Below, piece by piece: positions 33,390 through 42,323 of a stretch of 62,519 bases of DNA. The translations under genes were made by a program, and so were the position numbers. Below the pieces are notes generated by a model. The model worked only from the letters and a program-made list of their open reading frames with translations. It was not told the DNA's origin and ran no database searches. Origin of the DNA: Arcobacteraceae bacterium (GTDB taxonomy: Bacteria; Campylobacterota; Campylobacteria; Campylobacterales; Arcobacteraceae); assembly GCA_021107755.1 (NCBI GenBank), contig JAIOSF010000015.1, positions 1-62,519 on the forward strand. The letters are read 5' to 3'. Every line of letters starts with the position of its first letter. Positions within the stretch are counted from its first letter, which is position 1.

Positions 33390-34694
33390 ATGAAACAAAT
33401 AGATCCTAATCACCATTCTGGACAAATATTAAATAATATAGACTTAGATACAACTTTTAAGTATGGATTTTTAAAAAAAAGTCTTGTAAGAGTTGCATCT
33501 TGGTATATGGGAAAAAAGACAAAATTTTTTTTAGATTTTCAATATACTCAAGAATCAATCATCCCACCAAAATCCAATAAAAATAAAAAATATCTTTTAT
33601 ATCTCCACATCCCTTTTTGTAAGACATTGTGTCCTTATTGCTCTTTTCATAAGTTTAAATTTGAAGAGGAAAAAGCAAGAGAGTACTTTAAAACTTTACG
33701 AAAAGAGATGAATATTGCAAAATCTATGGGATATGATTTTATCTCACTTTATATTGGTGGTGGAACCACTACTATTTTGCCAGATGAGTTAGTAAAAATA
33801 ATTGATTATGCAAAAGAACTTTTTAGTATAAAAGATGTTTCTTGTGAGGGTGATCCTTTGATTGATGATACTCTTGTTAGATTATTATCAAAAAAAGTAG
33901 ATAGATTATCAGTAGGGGTTCAAACAACTAATGATGAGATGCTAAAAAAAATTAAAAGATATAAAAAGTTTGGTTCTTCAAAAACACAATTAGAAAATAT
34001 TACAAAAGCAATAGGGAAGTTTTCAATTGTAAACACAGACTTAATTTTTAATCTTCCAAGTCAAACCCAAAAGATGTTAGAGGATGATTTAGATGAGATT
34101 ATAAAGTTAAATCCTGAACAAATATCAGTCTACCCTTTGATGTATTCCCCATCTGTTAAAAAGAAAATAGAAAAAAATATAGGAAAGTTACACAATGAAA
34201 ATGAGATAAATTTTTATAATATCATAATGGACAAATTACAAAAGAATTATAATCAAATATCATCTTGGACTTTTGCAAAAAAAAATATTCACACTTTTGA
34301 TGAGTATGTTGTAGAGTATAACGAATACATAGGACTAGGCTCTGGGTCATTTAGTTTTATAGAAGATACTTTATATATCAATACTTTTTCTTTAGAAAAA
34401 TACAAAAAATGTGTAGAAAAGGGAAATCTTTCTTTTGAGCGATTTAAAAAGTATAATGAAAATGATATAATGAAGTACCAACTGATGTTGGATCTGTTTT
34501 CAAATAATATAGATATGAAAAAATATAAAAAATATAAAATTTTATTTCAACTTTTACAATGGTTTGGGATACTAAAAAAAGACTTATTTCAAACAACACC
34601 TTTTGGGAAATATTTACTTTTAGTATTGATGAAAGAGTTTTATATTGGGATGGATTTTGTGAGAGAAACTTCAAGGATGCGTTTAAATAGATGA
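33390..34694 (+). CDS. HemN/HemW-like radical SAM protein
   Basis: This 434-residue protein has the radical SAM [4Fe-4S] site CKTLCPYC (C-x3-C-x2-C, near 79-86) in the HemN-type context HIPFCKTLCPYCSFHKF. IGGGTTTILPDEL and LSVGVQTTNDEMLKKIKR follow. It belongs to the coproporphyrinogen dehydrogenase/haem-chaperone superfamily but diverges in the C-terminal third. Possible roles are haem delivery or haem-d-related chemistry for the bd oxidase. That is inferred only from position. Confidence 0.8.
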   Translation: MKQIDPNHHSGQILNNIDLDTTFKYGFLKKSLVRVASWYMGKKTKFFLDFQYTQESIIPPKSNKNKKYLLYLHIPFCKTLCPYCSFHKFKFEEEKAREYFKTLRKEMNIAKSMGYDFISLYIGGGTTTILPDELVKIIDYAKELFSIKDVSCEGDPLIDDTLVRLLSKKVDRLSVGVQTTNDEMLKKIKRYKKFGSSKTQLENITKAIGKFSIVNTDLIFNLPSQTQKMLEDDLDEIIKLNPEQISVYPLMYSPSVKKKIEKNIGKLHNENEINFYNIIMDKLQKNYNQISSWTFAKKNIHTFDEYVVEYNEYIGLGSGSFSFIEDTLYINTFSLEKYKKCVEKGNLSFERFKKYNENDIMKYQLMLDLFSNNIDMKKYKKYKILFQLLQWFGILKKDLFQTTPFGKYLLLVLMKEFYIGMDFVRETSRMRLNR

Positions 34695-35422
34695 TAGAAT
34701 ATATACTTTACTTTTTTCTTACTATTATATTGTCTTCAGTGTTTGCAATTGCAGGGGTGGGTTCTGCAATTGCTTTAGTTCCTACATTTCATTTTGCTGG
34801 GTTATCTTTTGATATCTCAAGAGCAAGTGGTCTTTTTGTAAATTTTATCACAACAGTTACAACAAGCTATTTAAATTTTAAAAAAAAGCTTTTTGATAAA
34901 GAGTTTATTTTACCTTTAGTTATCAGTTCTGTAGTTTTTGCATTTATTGGTGCAAAAATATCTTTAGAGATGGATGTGGAAATTGTGAAAAATGTATTTG
35001 CCACAACACTATTAGTAGTAGCTACATTGATGATTTTTAAAGTAAAAACAATAAGTAATAATATAAAACTAAATAAAAGTATACTTTATATAGTTGGTTC
35101 AATTGGTGGTTTTTTCTCTGGATTTTTAGGGGTAGGTGGAGGTTCTATTATCTCTCCTATACTTATATTGTGTGGATATGATCCTAAAAAAATAGCTATA
35201 AGTATATCTTTTGTGATACCGTTTTCTTCCCTCGTTGCATTTTATAGTTATGCTACTGTTATCCAAATAGATTATCTATTACTTGCAGTAGTAGGAGTAG
35301 GGGCACTTATTGGTGGGATGATTGGTAATTATTTATTACATTTTAAAGTATCATCTAAAACAATAAAAAAAATACTAGCAGTAGTTTTATATCTTTTAGC
35401 AATCAAGATATTGTTTAGTTAA
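34691..35422 (+). CDS. TSUP/TauE-SafE family membrane exporter
   Basis: This 243-residue protein has about seven to eight membrane helices. The family's internally repeated motif shows as FAIAGVGSAIALVPTFHFAG and again as FFSGFLGVGGGSIISPILIL. The family moves sulfite, organosulfonates or other anions. The start overlaps the previous stop by four bases. Confidence 0.85.
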   Translation: MIEYILYFFLTIILSSVFAIAGVGSAIALVPTFHFAGLSFDISRASGLFVNFITTVTTSYLNFKKKLFDKEFILPLVISSVVFAFIGAKISLEMDVEIVKNVFATTLLVVATLMIFKVKTISNNIKLNKSILYIVGSIGGFFSGFLGVGGGSIISPILILCGYDPKKIAISISFVIPFSSLVAFYSYATVIQIDYLLLAVVGVGALIGGMIGNYLLHFKVSSKTIKKILAVVLYLLAIKILFS

Positions 35423-35507
35423 AATGGAAACTTATAATATATATTATTCATTATAATTTAAGTACAATATGGTAGCATACAAAATTAGTTTAAATAAAGG
35501 AAAATAA

Positions 35508-36149
35508 GTGAAAATAAAGTTACTTTTTTTAGTTACATTTTTTATAACAACATTGAGTGGAAATCAAAATCCGTATATTCTTACACATGATGGTCTAATT
35601 GATCAAAGAGCACAAGATAAGATAGTGCAAATAGGGGATGAAGTAAAAGAGAAGCTTGGTGTAAATTTATATATTGATATAAAAGAAAATAATGGTATTG
35701 ATAGAAAAGTAGAAAGAGCACAAAGAATAGAGATGATGAAAAATATTGAGGCAAATCTTGTGAAAGATTTACCAAAGCCTTATGCTGTTCTTACAATTGC
35801 TGTTGATCAAACTTATGCAAATATCTTGATGTCAGATGATTTAAAAACAATAATTAATAGAGATGATGTACTAGATAGTTATGTAATACCACTTTTAGCT
35901 TCTAAAGATAAAAATACATTATTTGCAAAAACAAGTGCAGCTTGTTTAAATGGTTTTGCACAAATGGGTGATAGCATAGCAAAATCAAAAAATATAAAAC
36001 TTGATTCTAGTATAGGAAGTGAAGGAAAAGTTGCAAGTACTATTTGGAAAATGTTTATGTATACATTGGTTTTAGGTGGAATTATATTGTATGCGATTAT
36101 ACTTTTAAGAGAAAGAAAATATAGAAAAGAGGCACAAAAAAATGCTTAA
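35508..36149 (+). CDS. Exported TPM-like domain protein with C-terminal membrane anchor
   Basis: This 213-residue protein starts at GTG. It has a signal peptide (to about residue 18), a domain resembling the TPM/YgcG fold (HDGLIDQRAQDKIVQIGDEVKEKLGVNLYIDI, YAVLTIAVDQTYANILMSDDL), and a C-terminal helix (about 182-203) with a basic tail. It overlaps the FixH-like gene by eight bases. The pairing suggests an envelope role in oxidase assembly. Candidate TATAAT/TACAAT -10 boxes lie in 35445-35470. Confidence 0.7.
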   Translation: MKIKLLFLVTFFITTLSGNQNPYILTHDGLIDQRAQDKIVQIGDEVKEKLGVNLYIDIKENNGIDRKVERAQRIEMMKNIEANLVKDLPKPYAVLTIAVDQTYANILMSDDLKTIINRDDVLDSYVIPLLASKDKNTLFAKTSAACLNGFAQMGDSIAKSKNIKLDSSIGSEGKVASTIWKMFMYTLVLGGIILYAIILLRERKYRKEAQKNA

Positions 36150-36723
36150 AGAAGATAAAAGATTTATGAGAAAAGAGTATGTGTATACTCTTTTTGTTTT
36201 GAAATTTTTACTTGGAATTGGTTTAATATATTGGACAATCGCTACAACAATGAAATCAGATGTGGGGCAAGATGCAGATAATGCTTTTTTATCTACTTAT
36301 CAAGATGTAGATAGAAACTATAATAATATGATGGAATCAAATAAAATATTTGGTAGTAAATATAATGTGAAGTTTTTATTTAATAATCAAGAGGTAGTAG
36401 GGCTTTCTATAGAAGATGTTTTTTTAGCTCAAAGATCTATTCAGGCGAGAAAAGATAGAAAAGATATGGTAAATGTTGGAGAGAATAAATTTACAATATT
36501 AGTACAAGATAAAGATGGAAATGATATAACAAATAAGACTGTGAAGATATTAGTAACAAAGAATACTACACATACAGAAGATGTGAAATTAGAGTATCAA
36601 AATGAAGATACAAAAGAGTTTACAATAAACTCAATAGGATATTGGAATATAACTGGAACTATTGATATCCAAGGAGATAAGGGATTCTTTTATATAAAAA
36701 CAAATGCTAAAAAAGAATCTTAA
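36142..36723 (+). CDS. FixH/CcoH-like membrane protein
   Basis: This 193-residue protein has one N-terminal membrane helix (about 14-36) and a periplasmic beta-sandwich. NKFTILVQDKDGNDITNKTVKILVT and YWNITGTIDIQGDKGFFYI resemble the FixH/YtkA fold. FixH (CcoH) joins CcoI and CcoS in cbb3 oxidase maturation, and those genes are in this window. It overlaps addB by 20 bases. Confidence 0.72.
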   Translation: MLKEDKRFMRKEYVYTLFVLKFLLGIGLIYWTIATTMKSDVGQDADNAFLSTYQDVDRNYNNMMESNKIFGSKYNVKFLFNNQEVVGLSIEDVFLAQRSIQARKDRKDMVNVGENKFTILVQDKDGNDITNKTVKILVTKNTTHTEDVKLEYQNEDTKEFTINSIGYWNITGTIDIQGDKGFFYIKTNAKKES

Positions 36724-39070
36724 AAATTCACTTGTAGTTTTTCCTACATCAAGAGCTATAAGGTATCACCTTGGCTCTTTAAAAAATCAAAATCAACTTT
36801 TAAATAAAAATATTGCTATAGGAGAGTTTTTCTCTCTTGTTACACTTGAAAAAGATAACAAAAACTTTTGTGATAAAAATCTTAAAATCCTTTATCTCAA
36901 AGAAGCTATTAGTTCTATTGATATAGAAACTTTAGGTTTTAGTGGAGATTTCAGTACTTTTTTAAAACAAAGTGATTATATCTTTCGATTTTTTACTGAA
37001 ACTGCAAATGAGTATATAGAGTTTGAAAAACTTTTAGAGTTTGATACATATGCCTTGTATAGTGACCATATTGAGATACTGAAAAATATTCACAAAAACT
37101 ATATAGAGATATTAGAAAAAAATGGTTATACAGATACTATTTTAATGCCTAAAAACTATAAGTTAAATCTTGACTATATAGAACAGTTTGAAACTATCAC
37201 TATTAATTTAGAGGGGTATCTCTCCTCTTTTGAGTTTAAAATTATTCAAGATGTTTCTAAAGTTGTTGATACTTTTATCAATATCACCTTTAATCAATAC
37301 AATCAAAAAAACAAAGAACTTTTTGATGCATTAAAAGATAAGTTACAAATAGATTATAGTTATACAATAGATTTAACTAATATGAAAATAGTTGAGGAAA
37401 AAGAGGATCAAAAGCAAAAACAAAATATAGTAATATCTCCACTTTCATCTCAACTTGAACAAATAGCATTTATAAAATACCATATTACGAAGATGGTGCA
37501 AAATGGAATTGAACCAGAAAATATAGCAGTAGTTGTACCTAATGAACAAATAGCAACATCTCTTGAGCTTTTTGATGATGAACACTATTTTAACTTTGCA
37601 ATGGGAAGATCAATTGGACAAAATAAGATTACAAAAGTTGTAAAGCTTCTTAATAAAATATTGATAGATTTTGAACCAAAAGATTTAGAAAAATTTAAAT
37701 TTTTAGGAATTAAAGAGAATGATTTTGTAAATATATTTAGAGACAATTGGAATAAAGTTCTTACTAAAGAGATATTTGAAAATATATTAAATTATCTTTT
37801 TCTTTTTGAAGAGGATGAAGAGGTTTTAGAAAAACTAGAGCATTTAAAAATTTCACTTGATATTTTGCTTTTTACAAATATAGAAAATAATTATTTAAAT
37901 CTTAAAGTAAAAGAGTTTATTAAACTTTTTATCAATCAACTCTCAAATATAACAGTAGATGATATAAGTGGTGGAAAGATTACAGTTTTAGGGATATTAG
38001 AAACTAGAGCTGTAGAGTTTGATGGGGTTATTGTGATTGATTTTAATGATGATAAGATTCCAAAACTTAGTATCAAAGATAAATTTATCTCTACAAAGAT
38101 AAAAGAGCTTGCAAAGTTACCAACTATTACAGATAGGGAAAATTTGCAAAGATATTACTACAAAAGAGTGTTTGATAAAGCACAACAGATTGCTATTTGT
38201 TTCATAGATGATGAGCAAAGTGTGATGAGTATATTTATCGTACAACTTTTTGAAAACTATAAAGAATTTTTGACTAAAAAAGAGTACAAAACAATCCTTT
38301 ATACACCAAAGAAGTTACAACATTTTAGTAGTGATATTGTACTTGACATAGATTTATCAAAGAAAAGTTGGTCAGCTACAAGTTTGAAGTCATATTTAAC
38401 TTGTAAAAGACAATATTATTTTAACTATATAGCAAAAATAAAAGAGCATATCATAAGTATAAAACCACAAAATTTTGAGGTGGGAAGTATTATCCATAAT
38501 TGTCTTGAAGAGGCTGTAAAAAAAAGTGAATTGAATAATCAATTTATCCATAATTATCTTATAACTTTTCAAAAATCAAATCCATATTTAGTTCTTGAAC
38601 TTGAACTTTGGAAGAAAAAACTTGAAAAACTTGTAGAGTTTGAAAAAGTGCGAGCAGCTAATGGGATTACAATTCAAAGTGTAGAGCAACCATTTAATTT
38701 AGTTTATAATGGTATTAAAATAAAAGGAAAAATTGATAGAATAGATAAGCATAGTGATGGTACTTTTGAGATACTTGACTATAAAACATCATCGAGTTTA
38801 AAAATAGACACACCAAAAACTTATGAAGATTCTGTAGATTTTCAACTAGAATTTTATTATTTAAGTCAAAGAGATAAGATGATAAAAAGTGTAGGGTATT
38901 ATGATCTTAACGATAGTTCTATAAAAAGTGAAGTGGTACTTAATGAGAAGTTAGAATATCTTGATATGCATTTTCAAAGACTAAAAACGACAAGTGTAAA
39001 TTTTGCTTTGACCGATAAACTCTCAAGTTGTCAATTTTGTCCATATAGTATTATTTGTCAAAGAGATTAA
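36704..39070 (+). CDS. addB: AddB-type helicase/nuclease subunit with PD-(D/E)XK domain
   Basis: This 788-residue protein is the AddB partner of AddA in double-strand-break resection. The N-terminus FPTSRAIRYHLGSL is a degenerate helicase region. The C-terminal nuclease shows GKIDRIDKHSDGTFEILDYKTS. The iron-sulfur cysteines are CKRQYYF upstream and C-x2-C-x5-C in CQFCPYSIICQRD at the end. The size matches Campylobacterota AddB rather than the 1150-residue Bacillus form. addA lies 3.25 kb downstream, separated by accessory genes. Confidence 0.88.
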   Translation: MLKKNLKNSLVVFPTSRAIRYHLGSLKNQNQLLNKNIAIGEFFSLVTLEKDNKNFCDKNLKILYLKEAISSIDIETLGFSGDFSTFLKQSDYIFRFFTETANEYIEFEKLLEFDTYALYSDHIEILKNIHKNYIEILEKNGYTDTILMPKNYKLNLDYIEQFETITINLEGYLSSFEFKIIQDVSKVVDTFINITFNQYNQKNKELFDALKDKLQIDYSYTIDLTNMKIVEEKEDQKQKQNIVISPLSSQLEQIAFIKYHITKMVQNGIEPENIAVVVPNEQIATSLELFDDEHYFNFAMGRSIGQNKITKVVKLLNKILIDFEPKDLEKFKFLGIKENDFVNIFRDNWNKVLTKEIFENILNYLFLFEEDEEVLEKLEHLKISLDILLFTNIENNYLNLKVKEFIKLFINQLSNITVDDISGGKITVLGILETRAVEFDGVIVIDFNDDKIPKLSIKDKFISTKIKELAKLPTITDRENLQRYYYKRVFDKAQQIAICFIDDEQSVMSIFIVQLFENYKEFLTKKEYKTILYTPKKLQHFSSDIVLDIDLSKKSWSATSLKSYLTCKRQYYFNYIAKIKEHIISIKPQNFEVGSIIHNCLEEAVKKSELNNQFIHNYLITFQKSNPYLVLELELWKKKLEKLVEFEKVRAANGITIQSVEQPFNLVYNGIKIKGKIDRIDKHSDGTFEILDYKTSSSLKIDTPKTYEDSVDFQLEFYYLSQRDKMIKSVGYYDLNDSSIKSEVVLNEKLEYLDMHFQRLKTTSVNFALTDKLSSCQFCPYSIICQRD

Positions 39071-39169
39071 AACTTTTTAAAATTTAGATAAAGGTTTTAA
39101 AGATTTGATGAAGTAAGATAAAATTGTAATTTTGCTAAAATGTAACTATATAAAAGAGGTTAAATCACA

Positions 39170-40204
39170 ATGGACAAACTCATACGAAACTCAACAGCGG
39201 AATTTTTGATATTTACTTCCCAAAGTGGTGAGAATAGTATCGAAGTAAAAGTTTTTGATGAGTCCGTTTGGCTGACTCAAGCTATGATTGCTCAGCTTTT
39301 TGATAAGGGTAGAACAACCATAACAGAACACTTAAAAAATATATTTGAAAGTGAAGAGCTAGATGAAAATGCAGTATGTCGGGAATTCCGACACACTGCA
39401 AATGATGGTAAAGCTTACAATACAAAATACTACAACCTCGATGCCATTATCTCCCTAGGATACAGAGTAAATTCAAAAAAAGCGACACAGTTTCGACAAT
39501 GGGCGACAAGTGTACTTAAAGAGTTTGCCATCAAAGGGTTTGTGCTAGATAAAAAACGACTTGAAAATGGTTCATTTTTAGGAGAAAACTATTTTGATAA
39601 ACTCTTAGAAGAGATAAGAGAAATCCGCTTAAGTGAGAGGATGTTTTATCAAAAGATTACCGATATTTATGCCACAAGTATGGATTATAACAAAGAGGAT
39701 ACAACAACTAAAAAGTTTTTTGCAAAAGTTCAGAACAAACTCCATTTTGCCATCCACGGATATACAGCAGCTGAGCTAATCTACAACAGAGCAGATAGTC
39801 AAAAAGAGCATATGGGGCTTAGTTCTTGGGATAATGCACCAGATGGTAAGATACTGCGAACTGATGTAACCATAGCAAAAAATTATCTCTCAAAAGATGA
39901 ACTTGACTCTCTTGGGAGAATCGTCAATGCCTTTTTAGACCTTGCAGAAAATAGAGCAAAAAGAAACATCCCTATGACTATGGAAGATTGGGCAAAAAGG
40001 CTTGATGCTTTTTTGGAGTTTGATGATAGAGAGATTTTACAAGATGCAGGGAAAATCACTAAAAAAATAGCAGATGAACACGCCCTTGGGGAGTTTGAAA
40101 AGTATAGAGTAGTGCAAGACAGACTTTTTATGAATGATTTTGATAAGTTGCTTTTGGATATGAAAAGTGATGAAGATGGGAGTGGGGAGATTTTGGGAAA
40201 CTGA
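39170..40204 (+). CDS. RhuM family protein (virulence-associated, function unresolved)
   Basis: This 344-residue protein matches the RhuM family: SVWLTQAMIAQLFDKGRTTITEHLKNIF, then CREFRHTANDGKAYNTKYYNLDAIISLGYRVNSKKATQFRQWATSVLKEF near 70-120. KVQNKLHFAIHGYTAAELIYNRAD follows. RhuM genes are common in bacterial accessory islands; the N-terminal part looks like an ORF6N/KilA-type DNA-binding region. The gene is richer in G/C than its surroundings and contains a stable hairpin at 39371-39399. Both suggest recent transfer into the addB-addA interval. Confidence 0.88.
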   Translation: MDKLIRNSTAEFLIFTSQSGENSIEVKVFDESVWLTQAMIAQLFDKGRTTITEHLKNIFESEELDENAVCREFRHTANDGKAYNTKYYNLDAIISLGYRVNSKKATQFRQWATSVLKEFAIKGFVLDKKRLENGSFLGENYFDKLLEEIREIRLSERMFYQKITDIYATSMDYNKEDTTTKKFFAKVQNKLHFAIHGYTAAELIYNRADSQKEHMGLSSWDNAPDGKILRTDVTIAKNYLSKDELDSLGRIVNAFLDLAENRAKRNIPMTMEDWAKRLDAFLEFDDREILQDAGKITKKIADEHALGEFEKYRVVQDRLFMNDFDKLLLDMKSDEDGSGEILGN

Positions 40205-40303
40205 AAAGCTGATGAAGTTATCTGATATTTTAATTTAGGTAAAATAAAGTATTTAGTGATGAAGCTTTAAAATATTTATAGGATGTGCAGTATATTATCG
40301 CTT

Positions 40304-40309
40304 TATAAT
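40304..40309 (+). promoter_or_regulatory. -10 box ahead of the RexAB-like pair
   Basis: Perfect TATAAT occurs in the 209-base gap after rhuM. A start near 40316 gives the two-gene module its own transcript with a leader of about 60 bases before the short frame at 40379. Nothing else was found in this gap. Confidence 0.5.
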
Positions 40310-40378
40310 TTTTAAGGTGTGTAGTTTGTTGAAAAGTGGTAGATTAAAATATTTTTAGTATGAAAGGAATTTTGAGAG

Positions 40379-40417
40379 ATGGGTGAAATTAAATTTATAT
40401 ACAGGTATGATTTATGA
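40379..40417 (+). CDS. Putative 12-residue leader peptide coupled to the next gene
   Basis: ATG at 40379, preceded by AAAGGAATTTTGAG, opens the peptide MGEIKFIYRYDL and stops at TGA 40415-40417. That stop overlaps the next gene's ATG (ATGA). The next gene has only a weak site of its own. The frame may therefore deliver ribosomes by coupling, or be a remnant. Confidence 0.35.
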   Translation: MGEIKFIYRYDL

Positions 40418-41211
40418 GTAATTTAACATTTTCTGCATTTCAATTGATTATTGACGAAAGAGTTCCTACCATTGAAGCATTTTCAGAATACAAAGAAGAA
40501 CAGTACTATGCAAAAGATAATGTTTATAGAATTACTACTCAAAAAATAGATAATACATACTATTGGATTTATATGGAATATGGTGGTGAATTACCATATG
40601 GAGAAAAAGTATATGATAAAGAAAAGTCAGAGATATTAAATAATCCAAGAACAAAAAGTCAAGCAGAATTAAACAAACAGCTTTTTTGCCTTTATGATTT
40701 TGATTTAAATACTTTTTATATTTCTGATGGTAGGAAAAAAGGCTTTCTTGAAGAATATTTAAAGCATAAATTATCAAAAGATATAATAATTAAGAGATTT
40801 TTTAAAAGTCCAGAAGAATTTACTGAATATGTTAAAACGATAGAAAGTATAAGTTTTACTTCGAAAAATAATCTTTTTTCTATCAACAATGACATATTTG
40901 GAGAGCCAAAAGATATATTTGGCTTAGGACAACCAGAAAACTTTAAGATGGATATTACTTATAATGGAAGAAAAGTTACGGAGAATTTTAAAAGAAAATT
41001 TTTCCACCTTCTTTCAAAAAAAGATAATAGTGAAATACAATCTTTAGTATGTATTGGAAAAGATGATAATAAAATGGAAGCCATTTTTGATATTTCAAGT
41101 TTTACACAAACAGTACCTCTAAGTTTAAAAAAAGATGAATTGGGTAGGTATGAACAAAATATAGTGCAAGAAAATTTGTTAAATGTATTAAAGGGACACA
41201 TCAATGTATAA
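40414..41211 (+). CDS. Cytosolic protein of a two-gene module, RexA-like in size and layout
   Basis: This 265-residue soluble protein has no signal peptide. Visible parts are an N-terminal alpha/beta region (YRITTQKIDNTYYWIYMEYGG), a middle part (LFCLYDFDLNTFYISDGRKKGFLEEYLK, then ESISFTSKNNLFS near 150) and a C-terminal region (VTENFKRKFFHLL, IFDISSFTQTVPLSLKKDELG). From memory, lambda RexA (279 residues) has a similar order of segments. The next gene encodes a four-helix membrane protein of RexB size, overlapping by eight bases. KwaB of Kiwa is another candidate relative. Function is inferred as phage defence. Confidence 0.7.
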   Translation: MSNLTFSAFQLIIDERVPTIEAFSEYKEEQYYAKDNVYRITTQKIDNTYYWIYMEYGGELPYGEKVYDKEKSEILNNPRTKSQAELNKQLFCLYDFDLNTFYISDGRKKGFLEEYLKHKLSKDIIIKRFFKSPEEFTEYVKTIESISFTSKNNLFSINNDIFGEPKDIFGLGQPENFKMDITYNGRKVTENFKRKFFHLLSKKDNSEIQSLVCIGKDDNKMEAIFDISSFTQTVPLSLKKDELGRYEQNIVQENLLNVLKGHINV

Positions 41212-41653
41212 TAAACATTTAATATATATAGTTTTTATAGCTATAGGTTTATTTGGAATATTGTTTTTTATTGATATTTCAATAACTGAATCATTAATGC
41301 AAAACTTCATCACTTTCCTTTCAATTACATTTGGTTTTTATATGACAAGCTTATCTGTTTTATATAATTCAAAATATATTAAAAAGCTATATGATGAAAT
41401 TGATCCTAAAAAGCCAACACAAAGAAAAATACACACTTTAAAAAATTATTTTAAAAATAGTGCCTACTGGTCTTTATTTTCTATTGGATTATTAATTCTT
41501 TGTTCATTGACTACAAAGGTTCAAAATACTAATTTACTTTTAAACAGTTTTTTTGAGAGCTTTTTGGTTGCTGTTGTTTTTATAAATTTTGTTTTTATGT
41601 TTTTATTATTTAAAGTATTTATTAATGGACTAATTGATGAGTCGAAAAAATAA
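41204..41653 (+). CDS. Four-helix membrane protein, RexB-like in size and topology
   Basis: This 149-residue protein has four predicted membrane helices (about 5-24, 31-53, 86-105 and 115-142). A basic loop after helix 2 (NSKYIKKLYDE) and a charged C-terminus flank them. Lambda RexB has 144 residues, four helices and a similarly placed basic loop. The eight-base overlap with the upstream gene shows tight coupling. KwaA of Kiwa is also four-helix, but that system usually has the membrane gene first. Confidence 0.7.
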   Translation: MYNKHLIYIVFIAIGLFGILFFIDISITESLMQNFITFLSITFGFYMTSLSVLYNSKYIKKLYDEIDPKKPTQRKIHTLKNYFKNSAYWSLFSIGLLILCSLTTKVQNTNLLLNSFFESFLVAVVFINFVFMFLLFKVFINGLIDESKK

Positions 41654-41759
41654 TATGTTTATTAAAGCTAGAAAAATAAAGTTATCGTTAATTCTTCAGA
41701 CTTAACTGTATTTGGAGGTAAAAATGATATTAAAAAGTCAACATAAAAGGAGAATCAAG

Positions 41760-42320
41760 ATGAAAAAAGTAATATTGGTAGTATTAGCAGGAATGATGTT
41801 TTTAGGTTGTACAAAAAAGTTAGAATCTAATTTAAAACCTTATGTAACACTCAATCAAAATGAAAAACAAAACACAAAAATAAATTTTTTAGGTGTGGAA
41901 GATCAAAGAGTTACACAAGCGGTATCTACAGTTTTAGATGAGGGTGTAGTTGTTGAAAAATATAATGTAAGTAATAATTTAAAAATATGGTATAGAGAAG
42001 CTTTCCTTCGTGAGCTAAAAACTACAGACATGTATGGACAAAATGATGCTATGTACAATGTAATAGTTAATATAAAAAAAATAGAAGCAATCTATAAAAA
42101 AGATAAATTAGATAAAAAAAATATGCAAGTATCTATTTCATTAGAGTTAGTTATACAACAAGGTAGTACAACAACGACTTCAAATATCACAATTCATCAA
42201 ACTGCTTATAAGATGATGGTTTCAGATGCAAGTGATTTTGAAGATATATTAAATGAAGCAATCAGAGATTCCGTTTCTAAAACAGTAGCAATACTTATTA
42301 AAAAAGTGAATAATCTATAA
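41760..42320 (+). CDS. YajG-like lipoprotein
   Basis: This 186-residue lipoprotein has lipobox MMFLGC (Cys near 17) and a domain resembling uncharacterised YajG-type lipoproteins (INFLGVEDQRVTQAV, LKIWYREAFLRELKTT, YNVIVNIKKIEAIYK). AAAGGAG before ATG 41760 fixes the start; an upstream in-frame ATG at 41724 is less likely. It is three bases from addA and probably belongs to the ancestral operon rather than to the inserted module. Confidence 0.8.
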   Translation: MKKVILVVLAGMMFLGCTKKLESNLKPYVTLNQNEKQNTKINFLGVEDQRVTQAVSTVLDEGVVVEKYNVSNNLKIWYREAFLRELKTTDMYGQNDAMYNVIVNIKKIEAIYKKDKLDKKNMQVSISLELVIQQGSTTTTSNITIHQTAYKMMVSDASDFEDILNEAIRDSVSKTVAILIKKVNNL

Positions 42321-42323
42321 TAT

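Noticed and set aside
40414-41653. Identification of the pair as Kiwa (KwaA/KwaB)
   Set aside because: The gene order is reversed (soluble first), and I could not see clear KwaB sequence features. Size and topology fit RexA/RexB better, so Kiwa is kept only as an alternative.
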